Assembly: GCA_944386745.1 (NCBI GenBank)
Contig: CALXCG010000005.1
Location: 1 to 54,329, forward strand
DNA: 54,329 nt
Source: an uncultured Clostridia bacterium
GTDB taxonomy: Bacteria; Bacillota; Clostridia; TANB77; CAG-508
Reading direction: 5' to 3'
Both the position numbers and the translations under genes were made by a program. Within the stretch, counting starts at the first letter, position 1. The number at the start of each line of letters is the position of its first letter. Below the pieces are notes generated by a model. The model was given only the letters and a program-made list of their open reading frames with translations. It made no database searches and was not told where the DNA came from. This document shows, in pieces, positions 1 to 7,708 of the stretch.

Positions 1-1672
1 AATACCATGTGTCACTATATCCTTCATATCCCTCTTTATATTCTGCTGTATAGTTCTGCATGTCTTTTTCTATATTCGCATAATCTGTTTCTGATGTCGC
101 TGTTGTATATATGCTTTTTGGTACTTCTATCCATACGTATCTATCATCTGTTGTTGCATTTCTTATTACTAGTCCTTCATCTATTGTATTTTCTCCATTT
201 ACTTGGCTTACTTGGAATCCTTTTGGTATATATGCTGTGTCTCCATTTTTGTCTTTATATGTTCCTTCTTCGTCATATGTTTGTGACCAGTTTTCTTCAG
301 ACTCTATATACAACACTATTCTAAATCCCATATCGAAATTTGCAGTTTCTAACCTATTGCTTGCTGATATTTGTTTGCCACTTAGTGGAGCACTACTTCC
401 ATAATAATTTATAGAATTTTCTTTATTTTTATATGTTGTATACTCTTGTACATTTCCAGCTAAATCATATATATTTTTTACTTTATTTCTTTCTGATGCC
501 CCCGTTGTTAAAAGCAAAGTTTTATTTTTGGGTTTTGCTTGTGAAATATTTGTCCAAGTTATATTTGTAAGATCAAAACTTTTTGCTTTATTTGAATCAA
601 TCGTAAATTCACTTTCATAACAGTTTCCCCAATCCGTATAATCTATTGAATCTTCTTTTTCTAAAAATTTCAAAACTGCATCATATGCATTTTTGCTATA
701 TATTCTTGTTTTAAAATTTGTTTCTTTATCTCCATACATACTTTCAGCAATGTTCATTGCATATTTCATTGTTACATAGTTCCATGGTGTAACATCTTTT
801 TTACTTACCACTTTTCCTCCTGTCCATCCAGTCCAGTTATCTGTATTAGCAAAGTGGCTTCCTCCTAGTTCACTTATATCTAATGATGTTGACCCTTCTA
901 TTCCCGCTTCAAATCTACCTATATAAAAACCTTTGTATTGATTTACACTATTCACAAACTCTTCTTCATCTGTGGCATATGTATCTTCGTCTGCTTCAAA
1001 TTTTTCATTTACTTGTATCCATACGAATTGATTTCCTTGCTTAGAGTTTTCTAGGTCATCTCCTTGTACATCTGATATTACTAGACCTTCTTCTTTTGTT
1101 CCTCCAACATAGTAAAATCCATCTGGTATCTTTACACCGTCAAAATATCTTAAATTAACTGCTACTGTATCTACATCTTCTGAAGTATAATCTGTGTAAA
1201 ACCAATCTTCATCTACCTTTATTCCTCCTACATAAAATATATTTTGGCTTGTTTCATTTATTATATATATATCCTCATATTGACTTGCTTCTTCTTCTGT
1301 TGTTGTGTCTGTTATATGTTTGTAGTCCTCTCCATAATTTAATGTTAAATTTTCTAATTCTTTCAAATCTATTATATAAAAGTCTCCTATATCAACTTTT
1401 TCACTTATTACTCCTGCATTTCTTATTCTTTCTATGTTCTCTGTATTTGTATATTTTATTTTCGCTGGTATTTTTCCATTTATGGAATAATAGTTGCTTA
1501 CCATATCTCTTAGGTTTTGTATATCGTTCTGCATTGCTTTTAAGTTACTTACTCCTAAGCTGTCTCTTACATTATATATCGTTAGCCCTGTTAATATTAA
1601 TATAACAGTTACCACAATTGCAAGTGAAACCATTGTTATTCCATTATTCTTACTCATTATTTTCTTCTTCAT
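1..1672 (-). CDS. Pilin-like surface protein with SUMF1/FGE-type domains (3' end cut by window)
   Basis: The reading frame is open from an ATG at 1672 to the left edge, so the C-terminus is missing and about 557 residues are visible. The start has a good RBS (AAGGAGAG, 8 nt away). The N-terminus (KNNGITMVSLAIVVTVIL) is a type IV pilin/pseudopilin-like leader: a short basic stretch, then one long hydrophobic helix. Downstream is a formylglycine-generating-enzyme (SUMF1/C-type-lectin) fold, recognisable from GFYIGRFEAG and NIYDLAGNVQEYT. A second copy appears to start near the edge: GLVISD...FVWIQV is echoed by GLVIRN...YVWIEV. Such proteins are usually surface-displayed binding proteins, not sulfatase-modifying enzymes. 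Ligand and exact secretion route are unknown. The SUMF1 call rests on motifs only. Confidence 0.75.
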   Translation of the reverse strand, partial: MKKKIMSKNNGITMVSLAIVVTVILILTGLTIYNVRDSLGVSNLKAMQNDIQNLRDMVSNYYSINGKIPAKIKYTNTENIERIRNAGVISEKVDIGDFYIIDLKELENLTLNYGEDYKHITDTTTEEEASQYEDIYIINETSQNIFYVGGIKVDEDWFYTDYTSEDVDTVAVNLRYFDGVKIPDGFYYVGGTKEEGLVISDVQGDDLENSKQGNQFVWIQVNEKFEADEDTYATDEEEFVNSVNQYKGFYIGRFEAGIEGSTSLDISELGGSHFANTDNWTGWTGGKVVSKKDVTPWNYVTMKYAMNIAESMYGDKETNFKTRIYSKNAYDAVLKFLEKEDSIDYTDWGNCYESEFTIDSNKAKSFDLTNITWTNISQAKPKNKTLLLTTGASERNKVKNIYDLAGNVQEYTTYKNKENSINYYGSSAPLSGKQISASNRLETANFDMGFRIVLYIESEENWSQTYDEEGTYKDKNGDTAYIPKGFQVSQVNGENTIDEGLVIRNATTDDRYVWIEVPKSIYTTATSETDYANIEKDMQNYTAEYKEGYEGYSDTWY

Positions 1673-1718
1673 TCGCGTCTCTCCTTACTCTTTTCTTTAG
1701 TATAGTTTACTATTTATT

Positions 1719-2378
1719 TCAATTATTTTCAATACTTTTTTCTAGTAATTTATAAATTTCAAGTTTTCTTTTGTATTTGATATCTTCTATAATATACATG
1801 CTCCACAAAACTATTACAATTAAGAATATTGCTATATTTTCTAGTATATATATTAAAATACTAGACACAAATGTTATAAATATTAAAGTAACAAATGATA
1901 TATTGTTTATATACTTTTCTGATTTTCTTTTCCCATATGTAATATGTAAAATACTTTTTACCACTCTTCCACCATCTAATGGATAAATTGGTATTAAATT
2001 AAATATTATTATTAATATATTTGAATAAATTATCATTAGCTTTGTAAAAATTTCTATTGGCAAGTTTATCGTCATCAGAATAATTAACAAATTAGTTATT
2101 GGTCCTGCTAATGCAACAAATATCTTTTTTATCTCTAGTTTATTTCCTTTCCCTATTTTGATATTGTAATCTTTGGGAAATAGTTTAAATGAAACACTTA
2201 CTCCATATGGTTTAATTTCTAGTTTTTCTGGTCTCATACCACATAAAAGTCCAGCAAGTAGATGTCCTAATTCATGTATTAATGCAAATATCATTATTAA
2301 TGCATATATATGTATCTGTTTTGTAAAGTAAAATATTATTACAAACAGAAAAATTTTTAAATCTATTTTAAATCTCAT
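1719..2378 (-). CDS. spoIVFB: Site-2 metalloprotease, SpoIVFB-like (M50)
   Basis: A 219-residue polytopic membrane protein with the zinc-binding HELGH motif near residue 36 and the second M50 motif PLDGGR near residue 136. These are the metal ligands of intramembrane site-2 proteases. In endospore formers SpoIVFB sits in the forespore outer membrane and cleaves pro-sigma-K. Length and the adjacent upstream M23 peptidase gene (the position of SpoIVFA in Bacillus) support the sporulation assignment over a generic M50 protease. The start at 2378 has a GAAGGATTGAT-type RBS. It is probably co-transcribed with the M23 gene, which ends 90 bp upstream. Confidence 0.85.
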   Translation of the reverse strand: MRFKIDLKIFLFVIIFYFTKQIHIYALIMIFALIHELGHLLAGLLCGMRPEKLEIKPYGVSVSFKLFPKDYNIKIGKGNKLEIKKIFVALAGPITNLLIILMTINLPIEIFTKLMIIYSNILIIIFNLIPIYPLDGGRVVKSILHITYGKRKSEKYINNISFVTLIFITFVSSILIYILENIAIFLIVIVLWSMYIIEDIKYKRKLEIYKLLEKSIENN

Positions 2379-2468
2379 AATATCAATCCTTCATTTCTTG
2401 ATTTTGCTAACACCTGATTTTTAAGTCATAATGTTTATTTATTTTATTAATCGTAATTTTCAATTTAT

Positions 2469-3362
2469 CTATAATTCTAGGATTGATTGCGGATCAACTG
2501 TTCTTTCAAAATATCTAATTTCAAAATGTAAATGAGGTCCTGTTGAATTTCCAGTAGATCCTACTTCTGCAATTTCTTGTCCTTGAGTTACTTTATCCCC
2601 TTGGTTCACATATAGTTGGTTACAATGGGCATAAATTATACTTACTTCTCCTATTTGCACTTTTATATGTTTTCCATAGTCACCTTCTTCTGATACTAAA
2701 ACAACTTCTCCTTCTGTTGCTGATTTTATTTTTGTTCCCATTGGTGCTGCTATGTCTGTTCCTGTATGGTCTTTTGGCACATTTCCTGTTGCTGTATCTC
2801 TTCTTCCATATGATGAGCTAATTGTGCCTTCTACTGGTTTTATAAATGTTGTTGTATTTTTTACATTTTGTATATCTTGTTCTTCTTGTGATAATTGTGC
2901 ATTTTGCTCCTGATTACTGATTACTGCATCTTGTTCTGTTTCTTCTGTTGTTGCTCCACCTATTCCATTTTCTTCATTTTCAGCTTGATTTTCTACTTGT
3001 GTGTTTTCTGTTTGTTCTTGTCCTTCTTCTTGTGTTGTTATTGCTTGTAACCATGTTTGAATTTGATTTTTTGCATTTTGATATAGCTCTCCAAAGTTTG
3101 TATCATATGATAATATTTCATTTGCTTTTTTTATAAAGTCTTCTGAAAATACATATTTGTTGTTATAGATTGCGTATATTACAAGATATATAGATATGCA
3201 AACTAATATCTGTATAATCATCTTTTTTAATAATTTTATATCTTTTTTCTGAGTATTGTTTACATTTACTTTTGTAATTGGTCTATTTTCTCCTTGCCTT
3301 CTTTTTTCATATATTTCTTCGGCTCGTCTTATTCTTTCTTCTACACTTATTGCTCTTTCCAT
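2469..3362 (-). CDS. Membrane-anchored M23 peptidase, SpoIVFA/SpoIIQ-like
   Basis: 297 residues: a basic cytoplasmic N-terminus, one transmembrane helix (about residues 48-66), a Gln/Glu-rich linker (about 110-170) and a C-terminal LytM/M23 domain. The zinc ligands are present: HTGTDIAAP supplies H and D, and HCNQ and HLHFE supply the remaining histidines. It therefore looks catalytically intact, unlike Bacillus SpoIVFA, whose domain is degenerate. The position directly upstream of spoIVFB suggests a regulator or scaffold of that protease at the forespore membrane. An alternative is a SpoIIQ-type engulfment protein. The start at 3362 is preceded by GAGGTG and seven T residues; this RBS lies inside a hairpin arm (see 3366-3421). 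Confidence 0.75.
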   Translation of the reverse strand: MERAISVEERIRRAEEIYEKRRQGENRPITKVNVNNTQKKDIKLLKKMIIQILVCISIYLVIYAIYNNKYVFSEDFIKKANEILSYDTNFGELYQNAKNQIQTWLQAITTQEEGQEQTENTQVENQAENEENGIGGATTEETEQDAVISNQEQNAQLSQEEQDIQNVKNTTTFIKPVEGTISSSYGRRDTATGNVPKDHTGTDIAAPMGTKIKSATEGEVVLVSEEGDYGKHIKVQIGEVSIIYAHCNQLYVNQGDKVTQGQEIAEVGSTGNSTGPHLHFEIRYFERTVDPQSILEL

Positions 3363-3365
3363 AAA

Positions 3366-3421
3366 AAAACACCTCTTCCTTTGTTTTTTCTTTTAATCTA
3401 TATGATGGAAAGAGGTGTTTT
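3366..3421 (-). promoter_or_regulatory. Hairpin overlapping the RBS of the M23 gene (terminator/attenuator or SD sequestration)
   Basis: On the minus strand AAACACCTCTTTCC pairs with GGAAGAGGTGTTT across a loop of about 27 nt, with one bulged T. The 3' arm contains the Shine-Dalgarno GAGGTG of the M23/spoIVFA-like gene and is followed directly by a T-run and the ATG. It could act as a Rho-independent terminator after the 117-residue gene, as a translational switch, or both. Confidence 0.6.
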
Positions 3422-3445
3422 ATGAATGTATTTAATTATATTTTG

Positions 3446-3799
3446 TTATTTTACCATTAATAGTAATGCTTGTAAAAATATTATTATGCTTGATATATAT
3501 GCATAGTTTTTTAATCTGCGGACTTTTTTTGTTTGTTCTATTTTGCTTCTTTGATTTTTTTGGTTCTTTTCTTCTATTTTATTGATATATGATGATATTA
3601 TCATTTCCGCTTCTTTTACTACAAATTCTTTTTTTGTGTTGTTTGTTTTTGTTTCTTCTTTTTTATTTATTTTTTCTTTATCTATTTTTTCTAATTTCTT
3701 TACTTTTTTATTTGATTTTAAGATTACTATCGCTTCTTCTATTAGGTTTGATGGTAGGTTTTTTAATACTACCATGTTTTTTAATTTGCTTTCTTCCAT
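3446..3799 (-). CDS. Hypothetical tail-anchored small protein
   Basis: 117 residues with a perfect RBS (AGGAGG, 5 nt before ATG). The body is Lys/Glu/Asn-rich and probably helical (residues 30-90). A single hydrophobic segment lies at the extreme C-terminus (about 99-116, SSIIIFLQALLLMV), so it is predicted to be tail-anchored with the bulk in the cytoplasm. I do not recognise the family. It lies directly upstream of the M23-spoIVFB pair, separated from it by a hairpin, so it may be part of the same sporulation operon. This is inference from position only. Confidence 0.6.
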   Translation of the reverse strand: MEESKLKNMVVLKNLPSNLIEEAIVILKSNKKVKKLEKIDKEKINKKEETKTNNTKKEFVVKEAEMIISSYINKIEEKNQKNQRSKIEQTKKVRRLKNYAYISSIIIFLQALLLMVK

Positions 3800-3852
3800 T
3801 GTATCCTCCTCATTATTTTTCTGTTTTTAATAGTTTTTCCATTTTTTTGAGG

Positions 3853-3881
3853 TTTATACAATATTTATTTTTTGATATAAT
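3853..3881 (+). promoter_or_regulatory. Sigma-A-type promoter for the small RHH gene
   Basis: TTTATA (3853-3858) and TATAAT (3876-3881) with a 17-bp spacer. The predicted transcription start near 3888 lies only a few bases before the possible start codons (GTG 3892, ATG 3895, ATG 3901), and no RBS is visible. This implies a leaderless or nearly leaderless mRNA. Confidence 0.6.
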
Positions 3882-3891
3882 TTTATAGTAT

Positions 3892-4077
3892 GTGATGTAT
3901 ATGAAAAAATTAAAAATTCAAAAATCTTCCAAAGCGAATGATACTGTAACAAGAACGATTCGTATGAATGGAGAAACTTTTGATAAAATAAGTGAATTGG
4001 CAAAAGAAAATAAATTGAGTTTTAATAATGTTATAAATCAGATTATTGAATATGGTTTATCTAATTTGGAAGAATAA
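3892..4077 (+). CDS. Small ribbon-helix-helix-type DNA-binding protein (putative)
   Basis: Up to 61 residues; the true start may be the ATG at 3895 or 3901. The segment TVTRTIRMNGETFDKISELA, then a helix ending NNVINQIIEYGL, matches the Arc/CopG ribbon-helix-helix pattern: a short beta strand with basic residues, then two amphipathic helices. Such proteins bind DNA as dimers and usually repress their own or neighbouring genes. It is transcribed divergently from the tail-anchored protein and ends just before the type I toxin-antitoxin-like locus, but no partner toxin of the RelE/MazF kind lies next to it. Confidence 0.6.
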   Translation: MMYMKKLKIQKSSKANDTVTRTIRMNGETFDKISELAKENKLSFNNVINQIIEYGLSNLEE

Positions 4078-4127
4078 AAACTTTTTTATATAATTCACTT
4101 GATTAAAATATTATAGAAAAAATACAT

Positions 4128-4156
4128 TTGACAAAAATTGAAAAAGTATGTATAAT
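4128..4156 (+). promoter_or_regulatory. Perfect consensus promoter for the antisense RNA
   Basis: TTGACA (4128-4133), 17-bp spacer, TATAAT (4151-4156): both boxes match the sigma-A consensus exactly. No start codon with an RBS follows before the terminator at 4203-4241, so the product should be a short RNA. Confidence 0.8.
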
Positions 4157-4162
4157 AATTAT

Positions 4163-4243
4163 AGAAAATGAGAAACCACTTTGTGGTTGCCGTGAAGAAT
4201 AAAATAACCATTCAACCCGTCAAAGCAGAATGGTTATTTTTTA
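4163..4243 (+). ncRNA. Candidate antitoxin antisense RNA (about 80 nt)
   Basis: This is the transcript expected from the consensus promoter at 4128-4156. It starts with a stable 5' hairpin (AACCAC-TTT-GTGGTT) and ends at an intrinsic terminator with arms AATAACCATTC (4203-4213) and GAATGGTTATT (4228-4238), followed by a T-run. The RNA converges on, and is complementary to, the 3' end of the 38-residue toxin mRNA on the other strand. The layout is that of type I antitoxins such as the Fst/par RNA II, where both RNAs share a bidirectional terminator. Exact ends are inferred. Confidence 0.65.
4203..4241. terminator. Bidirectional terminator shared by toxin mRNA and antisense RNA
   Basis: An 11-bp perfect stem (AATAACCATTC / GAATGGTTATT) with a 14-nt loop. 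It is followed by a T-run on the plus strand and by TTATTTTATT on the minus strand. It serves two convergent small transcripts. Confidence 0.8.
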
Positions 4244-4357
4244 TTGCCTATGTATTAAGTACAAGATGATGATTACTAAGGCAAAATTTATGATAGTTAC
4301 ACCTACTAATCCAAAGAAAAGTAGTTTGATGATTACTAATAAAACTGATTCCACCAT
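4241..4357 (-). CDS. 38-residue hydrophobic peptide, putative type I toxin
   Basis: A 117-nt ORF, ATG at 4357 to TAA at 4243-4241. It has a very strong RBS (GGGGGTGG, 4 nt before the start codon). The peptide is almost entirely a single hydrophobic helix (about residues 3-34) rich in Val, Ile, Leu and Phe, ending in the basic tail IHRQ. Size, membrane-helix character, long 5' leader, convergent antisense RNA and shared terminator fit type I membrane toxins of Firmicutes (Fst, TxpA, BsrG classes). The sequence is not one I recognise. The gene contains an internal direct repeat (TTAGTAATCATCA twice). The 5' leader has GCCACC, which can pair with the GGTGGT of the RBS and so could mask translation. 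Confidence 0.75.
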   Translation of the reverse strand: MVESVLLVIIKLLFFGLVGVTIINFALVIIILYLIHRQ

Positions 4358-4470
4358 AGCACCACCCCCAGTTGTCAATCTCACAAGCTAAAAGCTGTGG
4401 AATAATATGTACACATCAAAGAGTTAAAGGTGGCAACACACTCCGCTTATTCTCATTTCCTATGTTAATT

Positions 4471-4499
4471 AGTATAGTATATTTTTACTCATTTGTCTA
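4471..4499 (-). promoter_or_regulatory. Promoter of the putative toxin mRNA
   Basis: On the minus strand TAGACA (4499-4494), 17-bp spacer, TATACT (4476-4471). The transcript would begin near 4464 and give a leader of about 105 nt before the toxin ATG, then end at the shared terminator (mRNA about 265 nt). Confidence 0.7.
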
Positions 4500-4690
4500 G
4501 CGAACAAAACAAATTTTTACAAAAAAACTCCAATTTTTACTGATTAACATTTTAAATATTAACCAATAAATCTTGGAAGTTTATTATCCTATGAATTTTT
4601 GATTTATTTCCTTGGTTGCTGATTTTCCACTTTTTTCTATGCCTATTTTCATAGAGTTTATAGCCTTGTTAATTCAAAAGTATTTTCTCA

Positions 4691-4746
4691 AGGTTCGTCC
4701 CCTAATCCCTGTTTTTAGGGATTTTTAGGACCGTCCCTAAATCCCT
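4691..4746. repeat. GGGACGG-family dispersed repeat, copy 1
   Basis: Contains two CCGTCCC/CGTCCCC-type blocks flanking an AATCCCT...AGGGATT hairpin core. Near-identical relatives lie at 18911, 21182, 30495, 31156 and 41582. On the minus strand it begins at the spo0A stop codon: the TAG stop (4747-4745) is part of TAGGGATTTAGGGACGG. Confidence 0.8.
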
Positions 4747-5563
4747 ATGCCGATTTTAATTCTAAGCGTAGCTTATCAGCTATCATTGCTATAAACTCAC
4801 TGTTGGTTGGTTTTCCTTTACTTGCAGATATTGTGTATCCAAAGATACTTTCAACTGCTTCTTGTTGGCCTCTTCCCCATGCTACTTCTATCGCATGTCG
4901 AATTGCACGTTCTACTCTTGATGGAGTTGTATTGTATTTAGCAGCTATTTTAGGATATAGGCTCTTTGTAATTTGATTGATTACGTCTATGTCATTTACA
5001 ACCATCATTATTGCTTCTCTTAAGTATTGATATCCTTTAATATGTGCTGGAACTCCGACTTCATGGATGATATTTGTAACAAGTGCTTCAAGATTTTCTT
5101 CTTTTTTACTTTCATCCATTGATAATTCTATGTACTGTGGTTTTATTTCTCTTGTGATAAAATAATTTGATGTTTGGTTTGGTTGATGGTATTTTATTTC
5201 TTTTATTCTTTTTATTAATAGTTCTATGTCAAATGGTTTTACAACATAGTATTCTGCTCCTAAAGATATTGCTTTTTGTGTAATTTTATCTTGTCCAACT
5301 GCTGATAGCATGATACATACTGGTTTTTTTGATGTTTCCATCTCATTGACTTCTTCCAATACCCCTAATCCATCTAGATGTGGCATTATTACATCTAATA
5401 ATACTATGTCTGGATTATTTTTTGCTATCATATCTACTGCTTCATTGCCGTCTTTTGCCATAGCAATGACTTCCATATCATCTTGGTTATTGATGTATGA
5501 AGATAACGTTCTGCTAAAATCCTGATTATCGTCTGCGATTAAGACTCTTGTTTTTTCTTTCAT
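4745..5563 (-). CDS. spo0A: Stage 0 sporulation protein A, master response regulator
   Basis: 272 residues with a complete receiver domain: acidic D11/D12, phospho-acceptor D57 in [12 protein letters not shown] and K109 in VVKPFD. The C-terminal sigma-factor-interacting Spo0A domain (about residues 150-270) has the highly conserved [19 protein letters not shown] and the recognition-helix segment [18 protein letters not shown]. When phosphorylated it binds 0A boxes and commits the cell to sporulation. A sigma-A-like promoter lies at 5634-5662 and the RBS is AAAGGAATG. The usual clostridial neighbour spoIVB is not here; the upstream gene is yigZ. Confidence 0.97.
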   Translation of the reverse strand: MKEKTRVLIADDNQDFSRTLSSYINNQDDMEVIAMAKDGNEAVDMIAKNNPDIVLLDVIMPHLDGLGVLEEVNEMETSKKPVCIMLSAVGQDKITQKAISLGAEYYVVKPFDIELLIKRIKEIKYHQPNQTSNYFITREIKPQYIELSMDESKKEENLEALVTNIIHEVGVPAHIKGYQYLREAIMMVVNDIDVINQITKSLYPKIAAKYNTTPSRVERAIRHAIEVAWGRGQQEAVESIFGYTISASKGKPTNSEFIAMIADKLRLELKSA

Positions 5564-5633
5564 CTTTTTTCATTCCTTTCCCTCGTTGGTGAACTCATCC
5601 CTCCTATTTTCACCCTAGTTTCCTTACAATGCA

Positions 5634-5662
5634 ATTATATTCTTTAGTTCGAGGAAAAGCAA
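5634..5662 (-). promoter_or_regulatory. Promoter upstream of spo0A
   Basis: Minus strand TTGCTT (5662-5657), 17-bp spacer, TATAAT (5639-5634). The spacer contains CTCGAA, one base away from a Spo0A-box core, which could allow autoregulation. That last point is weak. Confidence 0.55.
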
Positions 5663-5704
5663 TAATTTTTTGGTAATTTCTTCCAAAAGTTTATGAAAGA
5701 TATT

Positions 5705-6340
5705 TTATTCTATGCTTTTTGTGATATATTTTATAGATAATTCTTGTATATTCTTTAAACTAATCTTTTTTCCTTCATAATCTTTCATTAATTTTTCTTT
5801 TATATTAAATTCTAATGAAATTGTACATTCAATATATTCTTGATATTCTACTTTTATGATGTTAATTTTATTTTTTTTACAGTAATATTTAAAATTTTCA
5901 AATTCATTATATTCTAATTCTACTTGTAATTCTTGCCCTAAACATTTTGTTACTTTTTTAGTTTCTTCAATTGACTTTAATAAACTACCAGAATATGCTC
6001 TGACTAATCCACCTGTACCTAATAATATTCCTCCGAAGTATCTTGTGACAATTATTAGTACATTTGCTAAATTGTTTTTTTGCAAAATGGCTAACATTGG
6101 TTGTCCTGCTGTTCCTGATGGTTCTCCGTCATCACTTGATTTTTCTATAATTTGACCTTTTTCTATTACTCTATATGCTATGCAGTTATGTTTTGCATCA
6201 AAATATTTTTTCTTTGTCTGTTTTATGATATTTTCTGCTTCTTCAACATTTTCTATATAAAATAGGTTTGCTATGAATTTTGACTTTTTTTCTGTTATCT
6301 CTGCTTGCACATTTTCTTCAATTGTAATAAACTCTTCCAT
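5705..6340 (-). CDS. yigZ: YigZ/IMPACT family protein
   Basis: 211 residues. The N-terminal UPF0029/IMPACT domain carries KSKFIA, the signature SSDDGEPSGTAGQPML (about residues 69-84) and TRYFGGILLGTGGLVRAY (about 98-115). A smaller C-terminal ferredoxin-like domain follows. The family is widespread; bacterial members are implicated in translation-related functions, but no defined reaction is established. It is the last gene of a probable operon with the HI0933-type flavoprotein upstream (51 bp gap). Confidence 0.92.
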   Translation of the reverse strand: MEEFITIEENVQAEITEKKSKFIANLFYIENVEEAENIIKQTKKKYFDAKHNCIAYRVIEKGQIIEKSSDDGEPSGTAGQPMLAILQKNNLANVLIIVTRYFGGILLGTGGLVRAYSGSLLKSIEETKKVTKCLGQELQVELEYNEFENFKYYCKKNKINIIKVEYQEYIECTISLEFNIKEKLMKDYEGKKISLKNIQELSIKYITKSIE

Positions 6341-6391
6341 TTATCTTTTTACCTCATTATTTTTTTATCTTTAATTATTTATTATTATTGT

Positions 6392-7690
6392 TTAGTTATT
6401 ACCCGCTGTATATCCGGTTGAATATGCAATTTGCAAATTAAATCCTCCTGTATAGCTATCTACATCTATAATTTCTCCTGCAAAATATAGACCTTTAACT
6501 ATTTTTGATTCCATTGTCTTTGGATTTATTTCTTTTGTTGAAACTCCTCCACTTGTTATTATTGCTTCTTCTATTGGTCTAAAACCTTTTACTTCGATTT
6601 GGAAATCTTTTAGTAAATGAACTAATTTTTTTCTTTCTTCTCTGGTTATTTCATTTACTTTTTTATTTTCTTGTATCTTACTCTTTTTTATTATTACTTG
6701 AATTAACTTTTGAGGTAATAATTTGTCTAAGCTATTTTTAAATTGTTTGTTTTTTAGTTCATTAAAATCTCTTAATATTCTTTCTTCTAATTTCTCTTCA
6801 GTTAATGCTGGTTTTAAATCTATTTTTAAGATTATTTTTCTGCTCTTCATCTTTTCTTGGTTGTTTTTGTATCTTGTTAGATGTGCTGATGCACTTAATA
6901 TTATTGGTCCTGAGACTCCAAAGTGTGTAAATATCATTTCTCCGAAATCTTCATATATTTTTTTATTTTTTTCGATATCTGTTATGGTTATTGAGACATT
7001 TTTTAGTGTTAAGCCTTGTAATTGTTTACATGTTGCTAAATCATACGTTTCTATAGGTATTAATGATGGCCTAAGTTCTGTAATTGTATGTCCTACTTTT
7101 TTTGCTAATATATATCCATCTCCTGTTGATCCTGTTAGTGGATAACTTTTTCCTCCTGTTGCTAGAATTACTCTATCTGCTTTTTCAATTTTCTCTGAAA
7201 CACCATTTGTAGTTTTTACACCTACAATTTTTAAATTTTTTCCTTTTTTTACTTCTGCTATTTCTGCAGATTGAATTTCGCTAACTATTAGCTCTGTTAC
7301 TTTTGTATTGTATTCAATTTTTATTTTTTGCTCTTTTAATTTTTTAGTAAAGCATTTTAAGACATCTAATGATTTGTCTGTAACTGGAAATATTCTGTTT
7401 CCTCTTTCTTCTTTTACTTCTAAGCCTTGTTCTTTTAAAAATTTTATTATATCTTGATTTGTAAAATTTTGAAAACAACTATATAAAAATTTTCCATTTG
7501 TTGGTGTGTTTTCAATAAATTTGGACATACCTAAAGAAGATGTAATATTACATCTTCCTTTTCCCGTTATTAATAATTTTCTTCCTAATGATGACATTTT
7601 TTCAATTAGTGTTACTTGATGTCCTTTTTGACTTGCACTTATTGCCGCCATCATTCCTGCTGGCCCTCCGCCTATTACTATTACTTTCAT
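6392..7690 (-). CDS. HI0933/BaiN-family FAD-dependent oxidoreductase
   Basis: 432 residues. The N-terminal dinucleotide-binding motif GGGPAGMMAA (residues 7-16) is followed by the family signature GRKLLITGKGRCN (about 36-48). The C-terminal flavin contact is GEIIDVDSYTGGFNLQIAYSTGY, written here in pieces: GEIIDVDSY and GGFNLQIAYSTG. This is typical of the HI0933-like flavoproteins, whose physiological substrate is generally unknown (some act as bile-acid or other ene reductases). Only 18 bp separate it from the acidic membrane protein upstream. The RBS is weak (GTGAG), so translational coupling is likely. Confidence 0.9.
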   Translation of the reverse strand: MKVIVIGGGPAGMMAAISASQKGHQVTLIEKMSSLGRKLLITGKGRCNITSSLGMSKFIENTPTNGKFLYSCFQNFTNQDIIKFLKEQGLEVKEERGNRIFPVTDKSLDVLKCFTKKLKEQKIKIEYNTKVTELIVSEIQSAEIAEVKKGKNLKIVGVKTTNGVSEKIEKADRVILATGGKSYPLTGSTGDGYILAKKVGHTITELRPSLIPIETYDLATCKQLQGLTLKNVSITITDIEKNKKIYEDFGEMIFTHFGVSGPIILSASAHLTRYKNNQEKMKSRKIILKIDLKPALTEEKLEERILRDFNELKNKQFKNSLDKLLPQKLIQVIIKKSKIQENKKVNEITREERKKLVHLLKDFQIEVKGFRPIEEAIITSGGVSTKEINPKTMESKIVKGLYFAGEIIDVDSYTGGFNLQIAYSTGYTAGNN

Positions 7691-7708
7691 TTTTTTCTCA
7701 CATTCTTG

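Noticed and set aside
7-404. Two overlapping plus-strand ORFs with Leu/Ser-rich translations at the left edge
   Set aside because: They are antisense shadows of the minus-strand pilin/SUMF1 gene, which is open through the edge and has a clear RBS and recognisable motifs.
1-1672. A complete diversity-generating retroelement
   Set aside because: The fold is compatible with a DGR target, but no reverse transcriptase or template repeat is in the window. Kept only as a suggestion to check leftwards.
3892-4077. Type II antitoxin reading of the small RHH gene
   Set aside because: No RelE/ParE/MazF-like toxin ORF adjoins it. The next locus has the layout of a type I system instead.
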